From Pseudogracilibacillus sp. (GTDB taxonomy: Bacteria; Bacillota; Bacilli; Bacillales; Amphibacillaceae), in contig JAPFDT010000001.1 of NCBI GenBank assembly GCA_026169815.1, positions 62,001-126,000 of the forward strand: a stretch of 64,000 nt of DNA. The letters are read 5' to 3'. Numbering within the stretch: position 1 is the stretch's first letter; each line of letters begins with the position of its first letter. Under the pieces are notes generated by a model. The model made no database searches and had not been told where the DNA came from. It saw only the letters and a list, made by a program, of their open reading frames with translations. Position numbers and translations under genes: made by a program. Positions 35,794 through 45,511 of the stretch are shown here, one piece after another.

Positions 35794-36706
35794 GGATACA
35801 CCTCACCATTCCATCACGAAGTTCACGCATATCTGGTTGTTTTAACGTGCAAGCTTCTGTTGCCCATTCACAACGTGGGGCAAATAAACAGCCTGGAGGC
35901 AATGCACTTGGATACGGTTGTGAACCCGGAATTGGTGTAAACCTATTTTGCGGTAATGCATTCCACAACGCCTTTGAATATGGATGTCGCAATGCTTCAC
36001 CATCACCATAAAAATCATCAACAGATGCTACCTCTACTGTCGTTCCTGCATAAAATACAGCAATCTTATCAGCAATCGTTAATGCTGATTCAATATCATG
36101 TGTAATAAACATAACAGTATGGCCTTGATCTGCGAATTCCCTAAAATTCTGTAAAGCTTCTTCAATAACAACAGGGTCTAATCCAGGTGTCGGCTCATCA
36201 GCGATAATTAGCTTGGCATCACTGACAACCGATGTAGATAACAACACTCTACGTGCCATACCACCTGAAAGTTGAAATGGATACATTTTATCTACTTCTT
36301 CACCTAACTGTAGCCGGTCAAAAACTTCCCGCTGTACTTTTTTAGCGTTACCTTTTTTTACTGATTGTTGAACTTGTTTGCCCACATGCATAAGTGGATC
36401 AAGAAAGTTAACTGATTGAGGAATTAACGCAATTTCCTTTCCACGTACTTCTGCATGTCTTTGTGGAGTAAGTTCTTCACCTTCAAATTTAATCGTTCCA
36501 CTCACATGCGCATTACTAGGCAGGATCCCTAAAATAGCATGAGCTAACAAGCTCTTTCCAGAACCACTGGCTCCAACAACAGCTAATATTTCCGACTTTT
36601 CTAAACTAACATCTAATGAAGTGATGACATTTAACTGTTGTTGTCTCAGTCCACTAACATATTGATTAAAAGATATCGATAAATCATTTACTTCAAGAAT
36701 TGGCAT
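35783..36706 (-). CDS. nikD: Nickel ABC transporter ATPase NikD
   Basis: The 307-residue ATPase has Walker A GASGSGKSLL, Walker B LIIADEPTPGLD and the oligopeptide-family C-terminal region with the cysteine pattern CLFAPRCEWATEAC. The ABC signature reads LSGGMARR, a variant of LSGGMRQR-like sequences. It lies 55 bases after nikC and overlaps nikE. Role: ATP hydrolysis for nickel import at the inner face of the membrane. Confidence 0.9.
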   Translation of the reverse strand: MPILEVNDLSISFNQYVSGLRQQQLNVITSLDVSLEKSEILAVVGASGSGKSLLAHAILGILPSNAHVSGTIKFEGEELTPQRHAEVRGKEIALIPQSVNFLDPLMHVGKQVQQSVKKGNAKKVQREVFDRLQLGEEVDKMYPFQLSGGMARRVLLSTSVVSDAKLIIADEPTPGLDPVVIEEALQNFREFADQGHTVMFITHDIESALTIADKIAVFYAGTTVEVASVDDFYGDGEALRHPYSKALWNALPQNRFTPIPGSQPYPSALPPGCLFAPRCEWATEACTLKQPDMRELRDGMVRCIHAT

Positions 36707-36761
36707 CTATATTACACCTCTTTCTCATCATTTCCCAAAACCCTTAATAAAGATTAAATTT

Positions 36762-37619
36762 TTACTCATGTGCGGTACTAGGATCGATAAATCTTCGGAA
36801 GCTTTCACCAATCGTCTCAAAAGTCCGAACAACTAAGAGCAATGATAATCCTGGGAAAAAGGCGAGCCACCACATTCCAGAAGATAAGTACTTCATAGAT
36901 TCTGATAAAATAATTCCGATTGCTGGTTTATGTGGAGATAATCCTAAACCTAAAAATGTAATTGCAGCTTCATGCAAGATAACGTGTGGAAATAATAACA
37001 TAAAACCAATTAGCACTTGCGGGATTAAATGTGGCAAAATATGATGGACAGCAATCCACCAACGAGATTTACCAAATTGTAAAGACGCTTGAACATATTC
37101 CGCTGATCTAACTTGCATCACTTCTGCTCGAATGACTCTAGCAAGACTCGGCCAATGCGTCAGCATAAGTCCAATAGCAATACCCTTAAATCCTCCACCT
37201 AACATAAATGCAATTAATATTAACGTTACAAGGTGAGGCACACTGAGGAAAAGGTCAATTAACCACGTTATGATTCTGTCAGCTATAGAGCCCATCGTCG
37301 CCGCGGCCATCCCGAGGATTAAAGCAATTAATGCACTACCTATTGCCCCAAGCAAGCCAACACCAATACTTACAGAGAGTCCCATAAGTGTTCGTGCAAA
37401 CATATCGCGACCTAACCAATCTGTTCCAAACAAATGAGCAAAAGAAGGCGACAAGTTTCGTTCCGTTAAATTAGTAGCAATTCTTCCTTCATCTATGAAA
37501 ATTCCACCTAATATAATAGCAAGTAAAAACATAGTTGATAAAACAATTGTTAAAATTGTCGTTTGCCTACGATTTAGTTTATACCACTTCTTTTTATGTT
37601 CATCTACATTTACCATCAT
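36762..37619 (-). CDS. nikC: Nickel ABC transporter permease NikC
   Basis: A 285-residue permease with an N-terminal OppC-type helix, then LFGTDWLGRDMFARTLMG, a hallmark of the DppC/NikC group, and the ATPase-docking EAA loop around RAEVMQVRSAEYVQASLQFG. About six membrane segments. Its ATG overlaps the nikB stop as ATGA, so the two permeases are co-translated at equal dose. Confidence 0.92.
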   Translation of the reverse strand: MMVNVDEHKKKWYKLNRRQTTILTIVLSTMFLLAIILGGIFIDEGRIATNLTERNLSPSFAHLFGTDWLGRDMFARTLMGLSVSIGVGLLGAIGSALIALILGMAAATMGSIADRIITWLIDLFLSVPHLVTLILIAFMLGGGFKGIAIGLMLTHWPSLARVIRAEVMQVRSAEYVQASLQFGKSRWWIAVHHILPHLIPQVLIGFMLLFPHVILHEAAITFLGLGLSPHKPAIGIILSESMKYLSSGMWWLAFFPGLSLLLVVRTFETIGESFRRFIDPSTAHE

Positions 37620-38599
37620 GTTGATTCCTCCTTTGTCCTAGGATCAACTACATAGTAAATTAAATCAGCGATTAAATTTCCGACAAAAACGAATATCGTC
37701 GTAAAAATAACAATTCCTAATAATAATGGAACATCTCCTCTTAAACCAGCCTCTACTGTAGCTTGACCTAAGCCAGGATAAGAAAATACTTGTTCCGCTA
37801 ACACTGCTCCTCCGAACAATTCACTAAATCCAGCAAATTGTAACGTAATTGCAGGTAAAGCAATATTACGTAATCCATGACGCCAGAACAAGAGAAAACC
37901 ACTTTCTCCTCTAGCTTTTGCAAATAATATATAATCGCTTTCCAACACGTCAACTAACTTTTGCCGTGTATGTAAAGCAACATTTGATACACCAACAATA
38001 CTTAAAGTAAGAGCCGGTAATATTAAATGTTTAATCCGACTCAATAAGGTTACTTCATCAGCAAGTATCCCAACAGGAACACCTAACCCAATTGGCAGCC
38101 AACCTAACCAAACCGAAAATACAATTAACATGATAAGCCCCATCCAAAACGTTGGTGTAGAAGCTAACGTAAAACTATACCATTTAATGACTCTATCAAT
38201 CCATGTACCCTTTTTCATTGCTGCGATAACTCCTAGCACAAAGCCGATAATCCCCGACAATGCCCAAGCAACCATCATGAGCACAATAGAATTGATAAAA
38301 CGTTGACCTATTACTTCAGATACCGGACGTCGATATATCATTGAAGTACCTAAGTCACCAGTAAGTACTGCTTGGCTCCAATTTTTAAATTGAACTAAAA
38401 GCGGGTCATTAAGTCCCCAATATTCAGCTATTTGCTCACGTTGCTCTGGACCTACACTTAACATGTCAGCACCAATATATGCTTGAATTGGATCAATTGG
38501 CGATTTCTTCATTAATATAAATGAAATAAAACAAATCGCTACTAATAGTGTGATCATCCTAATACCTTTCCATATAAAGAAACGTCCATACCTTTGCAA
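37616..38599 (-). CDS. nikB: Nickel ABC transporter permease NikB
   Basis: The 327-residue DppB/NikB-type permease begins with an inner helix, has the loop GLNDPLLVQFKNW and SPIDPIQAYIGADMLS after it, the EAA segment (RQKLVDVLESDYILFAKARGESG) and the family ending YYVVDPRTKEEST. It forms the channel with NikC. It starts two bases after nikA. Confidence 0.92.
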   Translation of the reverse strand: MQRYGRFFIWKGIRMITLLVAICFISFILMKKSPIDPIQAYIGADMLSVGPEQREQIAEYWGLNDPLLVQFKNWSQAVLTGDLGTSMIYRRPVSEVIGQRFINSIVLMMVAWALSGIIGFVLGVIAAMKKGTWIDRVIKWYSFTLASTPTFWMGLIMLIVFSVWLGWLPIGLGVPVGILADEVTLLSRIKHLILPALTLSIVGVSNVALHTRQKLVDVLESDYILFAKARGESGFLLFWRHGLRNIALPAITLQFAGFSELFGGAVLAEQVFSYPGLGQATVEAGLRGDVPLLLGIVIFTTIFVFVGNLIADLIYYVVDPRTKEEST

Positions 38600-38601
38600 T
38601 G

Positions 38602-40224
38602 TTAGTTACTCCATTTCCAGTCAGCTATATTATCTGTTGCAGGCCACCCATGTCCATGAACATGAATTCGTTGATTACCAATATCTAAATTTTCATCCAT
38701 TAAATATAAATGATCAATATTAACTAACCAAACCCAAGCTGCATCACCTTTACCACTTAAACCAGTTTCTCCATCCCACTGGGCCTTTTGCCAATATTCA
38801 ATCGCATCTGCTTCACTATTTGCTCGAAGTGCCTTTTCAAAATATTCATCTACTGTTTCGTTAGAATAGAACCCTGTATTATTGAAATCAATTCCTGCGT
38901 TTTCAGAAGCGTAAATATTGTACATTTCTTTCGGGTCATGACTTCCCCACCCCATTAGCACTGCTTCTGAATGCATATTATCAGCGATAACGTCCCAACT
39001 TCCGCCTTCGACATTCACTTTAATTCCTAATGGTTCTAAAAGATCGGCTGTAGTAATAGATAATGATTGTCTAATAATATCATCTGATAAATAATACAAA
39101 TCAAATTCTGCTTTCAGACCGTCTTTTTCAAGGATTCCATCGTCTCCTTCTTCCCAACCTGCTTCATTTAAAATTTCAAGTGCTCCGTCCATGTCAGCAT
39201 CTTCTATTACAGTATCTGGATTCCACCATGGTAAACCATCAACTGAAGTATAAGCCGGAGAACCATATCCTTCTAACACTCCATCAATTAGCGCTTCACG
39301 ATCTACTGCAATGTCGATCGCATGACGGATAGCCGGGTCAGCTGTGACATCATTTCCAATTGGGTTACCGTCTTCTGTTTCCTCACCAGAATCCTCGACA
39401 TATGGAAACACAATCCCTCTGTTATCAACTGTTTGTACAGATTCTAACTTCATACCAGCTACTTCTTGACTACTAAACGATGCAGGAATATAAGTTAAAT
39501 CCACTTCTCCAGCTTGTGCTGCTGCAAAAGCTGCATCTTCATCAAGGAATAAAAATGTTAACTTTTTGAAATATGGTTCGTCACCATAATACTCTGGATT
39601 TTCTTCAACAATTAATTGTTGTCCTTTGTCCCACTGAACAAACTTAAATGGACCAGATCCTAGAGGTTCTTCAGCATAGTCGTCACCATAAGCATGTTCC
39701 GGAATAATTCCAGTTCCTACTAATGTATTTGCAAACGATGAATCTGCTTCTTTTAACGTAAATTCAACTGTTGTTTCATCAATTTCTTCTACTTTTTCTA
39801 AAACATTTAAATCCACAACTGATCCTGTCTCCATCGTTGTATCATATGTAAACTTAACATCTGATGCTGTTAAGGGTTCTCCATCTGAAAACTTAACATC
39901 ATCGCGAATTTCTACTGTCCAAACCTTTCCATCTTCACTAACTTCATAATCTGTAGCTAAATCGTTCACGATGTTAAGGTCATCATCTCTTTTTAACAAT
40001 GTGCTTTGAAACAATGGTGAACCATAACGTCCCCAACCTGTAGCAGGGTCAAATCCATCATCTGTTTCCGAACCAAATGCTAATACTAATTCATCTTTTT
40101 TATCGCCATCTGTATTTGTAGCATCATTATCTTTATCACTGTCTGTATCATTAGATGAACAACCGACTAACACTAATGATAAAACTAATATTAATAATCC
40201 ACTAAAAGTCAACCACTTCTTCAT
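38602..40224 (-). CDS. nikA: Nickel-binding lipoprotein NikA (family 5 solute-binding protein)
   Basis: A 540-residue SBP_bac_5 protein with lipobox LVGC (cysteine 22) and an Asp-rich linker. ELVLAFGSE, DVKFSDGEPLTASDVKFTYD and ATGWGRYGSPLFQSTL match NikA rather than peptide-binding relatives; in NikA the metal is bound as a chelate with histidine or an organic ligand. It stands on the outer membrane face and passes cargo to NikBC. It is second in the nikRABCDE operon, 19 bases after nikR. GGAGGTAGGATAA precedes ATG 40224. Confidence 0.92.
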   Translation of the reverse strand: MKKWLTFSGLLILVLSLVLVGCSSNDTDSDKDNDATNTDGDKKDELVLAFGSETDDGFDPATGWGRYGSPLFQSTLLKRDDDLNIVNDLATDYEVSEDGKVWTVEIRDDVKFSDGEPLTASDVKFTYDTTMETGSVVDLNVLEKVEEIDETTVEFTLKEADSSFANTLVGTGIIPEHAYGDDYAEEPLGSGPFKFVQWDKGQQLIVEENPEYYGDEPYFKKLTFLFLDEDAAFAAAQAGEVDLTYIPASFSSQEVAGMKLESVQTVDNRGIVFPYVEDSGEETEDGNPIGNDVTADPAIRHAIDIAVDREALIDGVLEGYGSPAYTSVDGLPWWNPDTVIEDADMDGALEILNEAGWEEGDDGILEKDGLKAEFDLYYLSDDIIRQSLSITTADLLEPLGIKVNVEGGSWDVIADNMHSEAVLMGWGSHDPKEMYNIYASENAGIDFNNTGFYSNETVDEYFEKALRANSEADAIEYWQKAQWDGETGLSGKGDAAWVWLVNIDHLYLMDENLDIGNQRIHVHGHGWPATDNIADWKWSN

Positions 40225-40243
40225 TTATCCTACCTCCAATTAT

Positions 40244-40663
40244 TTATATCTCTTCTACTGGAGCAACAGTAAACTTTCCATAACTAACTCCTTTTAAACT
40301 AGTAAGTTGATGACTTAATTCTTGAATTTCTTTTACTTTTCCTTTTACAACAATTAATTCTAAACAACTTCCATAATCTAAGTGAAAATGCGTTGTAGCT
40401 AAAATCAAATCGTGTTTATCATGTTGTACTTCTGTCATTTCTTCAAGTAAATTGCGCTGCTCGTGATTATAAAACAATAAAATACTACCGGCAATTATTT
40501 GTTCACTATCGTTATATGATTGTTTAACAATCGCTTCACGAACTAAATCTCTAACCGCTTCTGAACGATTTTCATACCCTCTTAACGTGACTAGATGATC
40601 AAAACTGCTAAGTAAATCACCTTCCATTGATACACTAAACCTTTTTAAAGATGACCCTGACAT
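40244..40663 (-). CDS. nikR: Nickel-responsive repressor NikR
   Basis: A 139-residue ribbon-helix-helix regulator. The RHH domain is KRFSVSMEGDLLSSFDHLV-YENRSEAVRDLVREA; the C-terminal ACT-like domain carries the nickel ligands in THFHLDYGSCLELIVVKG (His, His, Cys) and an upstream His in EVQHDKHDL. With nickel bound it represses uptake genes. I use ATG 40663 with GAGGGGAG upstream; the longer frame to 40729 would run through an operator. Two operators lie upstream, so it autoregulates nikRABCDE. Confidence 0.95.
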   Translation of the reverse strand: MSGSSLKRFSVSMEGDLLSSFDHLVTLRGYENRSEAVRDLVREAIVKQSYNDSEQIIAGSILLFYNHEQRNLLEEMTEVQHDKHDLILATTHFHLDYGSCLELIVVKGKVKEIQELSHQLTSLKGVSYGKFTVAPVEEI

Positions 40664-40691
40664 TTGTCTCCCCCTCAATAATATAATTAAT

Positions 40692-40719
40692 GTGTTACAA
40701 AACCCTCCATTCGTAACAC
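40692..40719 (-). promoter_or_regulatory. NikR operator, proximal
   Basis: GTGTTAC-N14-GTAACAC, a perfect 7-bp inverted repeat with the spacing reported for NikR boxes. It lies 29 bases before the nikR start codon. Confidence 0.85.
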
Positions 40720-40812
40720 TTAAAAACATAAAAATACTTACTTATTGTTACAAACAACGTTTCTAAATCTTTTATTTATACAAATAATCTTTACCGCACA
40801 TAAACATTATTT

Positions 40813-40840
40813 GTGTTACCTTTCTCTCCATTCGTAACAC
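40813..40840 (-). promoter_or_regulatory. NikR operator, distal
   Basis: GTGTTAC-N14-GTAACAC again, 121 bases upstream of the first. The spacers of the two sites share CTCCATTC next to the right arm. The remainder of 40841-40966 is AT-rich and featureless. Confidence 0.85.
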
Positions 40841-40966
40841 AACAAGGTAAAAAACACTTCTATTTACTTACGGTGTACTTCATCTTACAATAACTAATAC
40901 TGTATTTGCAAGTTTTTAAAATAAAAAAGCTAGAGCGATAAGTATTCACTCAAGTTTTTTCATGTT

Positions 40967-41412
40967 TATTCTTTTGTGAATTCCTTTGTACTTCTTACAG
41001 TATCGATTGGACGTACCATACTTTCAATTTCTTCACGGTTATCCTCTAAAAATGGTAGTCATGATAATTTTTCTCCTAATGTTTCATACAGTTCATCTCC
41101 CATGAAACCTGGACCATCTGTCGCAAATTCAAATAAAATTTGCGGGGATACTCTAGCATATAAAGATTTAAAGAAATATCGCTCAATAAAACCTAACGTT
41201 TGGAAATTAAAGTTACGTAATTGATTATCCCATTTATCTAATTCTTCACGGTCATCAACTCGGAATGCCGCATGGTGAACTGTCCCAAAACCTTGTCGTG
41301 ATGGCGTTAATGAATCATTATGTTCTACGATAATGGATGCACCATTTCCACCTTCACCTGTTTCAAACAAATGTTGTGGTTTGAAAATGTTTAATTTACA
41401 ACTGTTTGTTAA
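40967..41412 (-). pseudogene. Truncated and nonsense-mutated ring-cleaving dioxygenase
   Basis: The frame aligns with the C-terminal 45% of the intact dioxygenase at 23097-24071 (GGNGASIIVEH, HHAAFRV, FEFATDGPGFM, YETLGEKLS). An in-frame TGA at 41059-41061 replaces a leucine codon, after which the homologous tail (LPFLEDNREEIESMVRPI and on to EFTKE) continues to a TAA at 40967. The N-terminal half is missing; a MITE-like repeat (41413-41528) lies at the break and supplies the first apparent codons. It cannot form a working enzyme. Confidence 0.88.
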
Positions 41413-41528
41413 ATGAATCAATTTCATCATTCTTTTTATTATCTCAAACTCGAAGTTTACGTTTACAACCTTTTATATCTAATCGTTCGTGTTCTTAATT
41501 ATATTATTCTATCATGAAATTGATTCAA
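41413..41528. repeat. MITE-like repeat, short copy
   Basis: The ends TGAATCAATTTCATCATTC and ATGAAATTGATTCAA match those of the copies at 11182 and 58988. The inside is shortened to about 80 bases. It sits at the truncation point of the dioxygenase relic. Confidence 0.78.
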
Positions 41529-41537
41529 ATATTTCCA

Positions 41538-41583
41538 GAAAAAAGAAGCTAGAACAAGCAAGTGTTCTAGCTTCAAAAAAAAT
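41538..41583 (-). terminator. Terminator of the DUF4282 gene
   Basis: GAAGCTAGAACA and its exact complement around a 6-base loop, with T6 on the minus strand side; four bases after the stop codon. Confidence 0.88.
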
Positions 41584-41586
41584 TCC

Positions 41587-41886
41587 TTAGTTATTATTAT
41601 CTAATTTCTGGTTAATCGAAACAAGTGATTCGTGCATTTTAAATACGACGATAAGTAATTCACAATAAATTCTTGATGCTAGAATACCTACTCCAATAAC
41701 GACTAATCCAATAATCATAGTTATAAAACCAATAAAACCTTCCCCATAACCCGAGAACATTTGAGCAAGCCCTGTAAATATAGTTATAATTCCAAATAGC
41801 CCAGAGATTCCAACACCAATCCAAAATAAAACTTTAATAATTGTCGGGGTAATCATTTTGTCAAAACTAATTAATTGTTGAAACAT
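41587..41886 (-). CDS. DUF4282 small membrane protein
   Basis: A 99-residue protein with two membrane segments (about 16-42 and 52-72) and a cytoplasmic tail MHESLVSINQKLDN. The pattern matches DUF4282, whose role is unknown. GGAAGGTGG precedes ATG 41886. It has its own terminator and appears monocistronic. Confidence 0.75.
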   Translation of the reverse strand: MFQQLISFDKMITPTIIKVLFWIGVGISGLFGIITIFTGLAQMFSGYGEGFIGFITMIIGLVVIGVGILASRIYCELLIVVFKMHESLVSINQKLDNNN

Positions 41887-41993
41887 TTTTCCACCTTCCT
41901 TTCTTTTATTTACATACTAAGAATACTTATGTAATGATATAGTAGTTTATTCTACCTATTAAATTACTAAATGTCCAAATGTATCTAAAATTA

Positions 41994-42037
41994 TAAAAAA
42001 TCCCCCTATCACTACTAATAAAAGTAAGATAGGGGTT
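41994..42037 (-). terminator. Terminator of the hybrid kinase gene
   Basis: CCCCTATC (42003-42010) pairs with GATAGGGG (42028-42035), followed by T6 on the minus strand; five bases after the stop. Confidence 0.85.
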
Positions 42038-42041
42038 ACTA

Positions 42042-45000
42042 TTATTCTATATTTAATGGAATAATAAACTTTACTTTTGTACCAACACCTGGCGTGCTGT
42101 TAATTTCTAATCCTTTACCAAATAAGCGTTTCAATCGCTCGTTTGTATTTTTAATACCTATTCCAAAGTCTTGCGATAGTTCACCAGACTTTATTTGCTC
42201 AAGTACCTCTTCCTCTATGCCTACACCATCATCTTCTATAATTACTTCGATATGAGAATCTAAATCTCTAATCCGAATTGTAATATTTCCTCCTTCTAAC
42301 AAAGGCATGACTCCATGTTCAATAGCATTTTCTACTAATGGTTGGATTGTTAAGGATGGAATCATAATTTGTAAATCTTCTTCCATATCCCAATGTACTT
42401 TTAATCGCTCCTCATACCGTTCTTGTTGAATATACACATAAGATTTAACAAGACTCAACTCTTCTTCCATTGATACAAAATCATTTAGTTGATGAAAATT
42501 AAATTTCGCTCTCAACACTTGGCTAAATTCATCAATAAGTCGGCGCATTCTTTCTAAATCAATTTCACTCAATGCCATTATCGAATTCAATGTATTAAAT
42601 AAAAAGTGTGGTTGAATTTGAGCTTGTAACCAAGCAGATTCCATTAAAATACGTTCGTACGATAACCTTTGCACTTCTGTTAATACATTGACACGCGCTC
42701 TTAACTCTCTTGCTTCAATTGGTTTTGTAACATAATCATTTGCTCCTGCTAAAAATCCATTCTCTATATCTTCTACTTGATTTCTCGCTGTTAATAATAA
42801 AATAGGAAGTTCCGAAACAGAAAAACGTTCTCTAATTTGTCGTGTTAATTCATATCCGGACATCTCTGGCATCATGACATCAGTGATAACGAGATCCCAT
42901 TTTTCCTTTTCTAATAATAATAAAGCTTCCTTCCCTGATAATACTGTTCGAATATTATATCGTCGAGAAGACAAAATAGTCTCCATCACCTCTAAATTAA
43001 CAGGATCATCATCAACGACTATAATTTTAATATAATTTTCACTTTGTTTATTCGTCTTTTTATGATCTAAGCTTTGCAAAGTCCCTTTACTAGTTTGAAT
43101 GTCATCACTTTTTGGAACAGGTACCATCGTTAACGAACTCGTACTTGCTGTTTCATACTTTGCCTGATCATTAGATACTGGTAATGTAAAAGTAAATTGC
43201 GATCCTTCATTCAATACAGAATCAACACGTAGTGTACCTCCATGCCATTTCACTAACTTTTCACTAATGTTTAATCCTAACCCGAATCCGCCTTCCATCA
43301 TCGTTTCACCATTAACACCTTGCTCGTACGGGTCAAATATGTTACGAATTGTCGCTTTATCCATGCCGATTCCTGTATCTTTAATTGAAATGTGGGCTAG
43401 ATCATTTTTTTCAAAAGCTTGAATAACAACTTCACCACGATGTGTGTACTTTACCGCATTATGTAATAAATTAAAGACAATTTGTGTAACACGGTTTTCA
43501 TCTCCCATGACTATTGGAAAGTCTTTAGGAATTTTATTTACTAATACTAAAGGTTTTGTTTTTACTTTATATTGAAGCATATCAATGACACCTTCAACGA
43601 TAGCCTGCATTGATATTGGTTTTATATAAAGTTGTGGTTTATTACCTTCTAACCGTGTCATCTCCAATAATTCATTTAGCGTAAATGACATTCTTTGACT
43701 TACCGACAACACCGTTTCTAAGTTACGAACACTTTCCGGCTGTAATGAGTCTCCCTCACGATCTAAAACACCTTGTGATATATTTAGAATACTATGCAAC
43801 GGATTCCGTAACTCATGAGACGTATTCGCTAAAAATTCATCCTTTTCAATATCTGCTGCTTGCAATTTTACCGCTTGTGCTTTTGTCTCTTGATGCATTT
43901 CATAGTAGTTTTTAAACCAAAGACCTGCTAAACAGATAATCGCAACAATTAAATCAAAGGGATAATAAATTACTTTCACACCTGTAGCCATCATATAGGC
44001 CCACCAAAAATAATGACTGCCAATTGCTATAACAGATAGCGCTATCCATATTCCACCTTCAATACTTTTTCTTGAAAGTAATAACGCAATCGTTGTAATC
44101 GCTGCTCCTATAAATACAGAACTAAAGGTAAACCGAGAGGCAGCTGATAATTGTTCCATTGGTAAAATAATAATGAATATAATTGCGATAATAAATAACG
44201 ACGTATAAATAGGTAAAAATCTTTTTGACAACATTGAAATTTGCGGTCCTGCTGTATGAACAAGCGACCACGATAATAAAAACATTGTAAACATGGAAAA
44301 TTTATACGTGAAAGTATAATCTAAGACGAGGTATTGAGCTAGTATTTTTTCATCTCCACCTGTCACATTAATATACGTTAACGTTAATACTACTATAGAA
44401 AAATAAATTAACCGTTTATCGCGAACCCCTACTAAATAAGCTAATAAAGCGAACAATGCGTGAACGATAAAGATAACCCCTGTCACTATTTGTAAAATTG
44501 ACGAAAGCTCGGTCGTTTTATTGACGTCTGCTTCATAACCAAATTTAACTGCCCGTACAAAACCGCTTGCCCGTGGGTCTGCATAGTTTGCTACTTGTAA
44601 GACAAGATGAATCTCGCCATCTTCATTAGGACGAATTGAAGTGGACGAATAAGGGACATTGTAAGCGAATGAATCTGCCTCACTTTTTCCAACTTCACCA
44701 GAACTCCCTACCGGTAAACCATTTGCATATAAAGCAGAAGCACTGCGAACGCTTGCTATTCTCATACTATATGAAGTTACTATATCTGGATCAACTTGAA
44801 TTTTTAAATAGTAGGAACCATAGCCGTAGGGATGACCTGCATCGCCATTCAAAGCTTCTGACCAATCACCAGGCACATCGATATGCTTTCCTTCTTCATT
44901 TGTTGGAGCATCTTCCAATAGTTCATAAGGATAAAATTCCCATTCACCTGTTAAAGTAATCGGGCCACTTTCGGAAAAATCCCACTCACGTAAGTCCAGT

Positions 45001-45140
45001 GCGCCTTTCGATATGTCTTGCTCGATTGGATCATCAAACGCTTGTATCCAAATAATCCGTAAACTCGTTAATGTAACTGCAAAAAGAGCTATAAAAACAA
45101 CTTTCAACCATACACGGTTTTTCTGTGTTTGTGAAACCAC
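42042..45140 (-). CDS. Hybrid sensor kinase: 7TMR-DISM, HisKA, REC and a second LytS-type kinase
   Basis: A 1032-residue protein. Residues 1-35 include a membrane anchor, about 45-205 an extracellular 7TMR-DISM domain (beta-sandwich, WEFYPYELLEDA, DVPGDWSEALNG), then seven membrane segments to about 415. The first kinase has the H-box TSHELRNPLHS with His442 and ATP boxes NLLHNAVKYT, IKDTGIGM and GGFGLGLNIS. A receiver domain follows with Asp754 (ITDVMMPEM). The end is a second kinase of the HisK_LytS group: IQPHFLFNTLN with His845, then PLVENAIEHG and GIGIKNTNERL. GTG 45140 has AAGGAGTG upstream. No separate response regulator with a DNA-binding domain adjoins it. Confidence 0.93.
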   Translation of the reverse strand: MVSQTQKNRVWLKVVFIALFAVTLTSLRIIWIQAFDDPIEQDISKGALDLREWDFSESGPITLTGEWEFYPYELLEDAPTNEEGKHIDVPGDWSEALNGDAGHPYGYGSYYLKIQVDPDIVTSYSMRIASVRSASALYANGLPVGSSGEVGKSEADSFAYNVPYSSTSIRPNEDGEIHLVLQVANYADPRASGFVRAVKFGYEADVNKTTELSSILQIVTGVIFIVHALFALLAYLVGVRDKRLIYFSIVVLTLTYINVTGGDEKILAQYLVLDYTFTYKFSMFTMFLLSWSLVHTAGPQISMLSKRFLPIYTSLFIIAIIFIIILPMEQLSAASRFTFSSVFIGAAITTIALLLSRKSIEGGIWIALSVIAIGSHYFWWAYMMATGVKVIYYPFDLIVAIICLAGLWFKNYYEMHQETKAQAVKLQAADIEKDEFLANTSHELRNPLHSILNISQGVLDREGDSLQPESVRNLETVLSVSQRMSFTLNELLEMTRLEGNKPQLYIKPISMQAIVEGVIDMLQYKVKTKPLVLVNKIPKDFPIVMGDENRVTQIVFNLLHNAVKYTHRGEVVIQAFEKNDLAHISIKDTGIGMDKATIRNIFDPYEQGVNGETMMEGGFGLGLNISEKLVKWHGGTLRVDSVLNEGSQFTFTLPVSNDQAKYETASTSSLTMVPVPKSDDIQTSKGTLQSLDHKKTNKQSENYIKIIVVDDDPVNLEVMETILSSRRYNIRTVLSGKEALLLLEKEKWDLVITDVMMPEMSGYELTRQIRERFSVSELPILLLTARNQVEDIENGFLAGANDYVTKPIEARELRARVNVLTEVQRLSYERILMESAWLQAQIQPHFLFNTLNSIMALSEIDLERMRRLIDEFSQVLRAKFNFHQLNDFVSMEEELSLVKSYVYIQQERYEERLKVHWDMEEDLQIMIPSLTIQPLVENAIEHGVMPLLEGGNITIRIRDLDSHIEVIIEDDGVGIEEEVLEQIKSGELSQDFGIGIKNTNERLKRLFGKGLEINSTPGVGTKVKFIIPLNIE

Positions 45141-45498
45141 GGAACAAACACTCCTTCTATCTTCTTATATATTTTTTGAACACTAAATAAACTTGGTTAT
45201 CATATAAAAGTCATAAGTAATTAATCCACTTATCTTTTTTAATAGGTGTCTTTGACTATCATTATACAGGATTTATTTAGATACACCCTTTTTTATACTT
45301 GCAATCTATTCTTAACAATGACAAGAACTTTTGACATAGTTTTAAGAGATAATTGTTGTTTTAATAACCTTTTTCATATAAAATTGTTCCTAGTTATTAG
45401 CTCTTTATGTTGGATTTGAAGAGATTATCACAAATCATTATATATGAGATTTAATTTCATAGTTTGTTTTATTATTGTTTTAAATTAACGTATGTCAA

Positions 45499-45504
45499 TA
45501 TAAT
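45499..45504 (+). promoter_or_regulatory. -10 box before the guanidine riboswitch
   Basis: TATAAT, with TTGTTT (45475-45480) 18 bases upstream as a poor -35. It is 11 bases before the conserved aptamer sequence, a fitting start for the leader RNA. Confidence 0.5.
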
Positions 45505-45511
45505 TATTGTT

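Noticed and set aside
40664..40729. N-terminal extension of NikR
   Set aside because: It would run across the proximal NikR operator and the ribosome site; NikR proteins start close to the ribbon-helix-helix domain.
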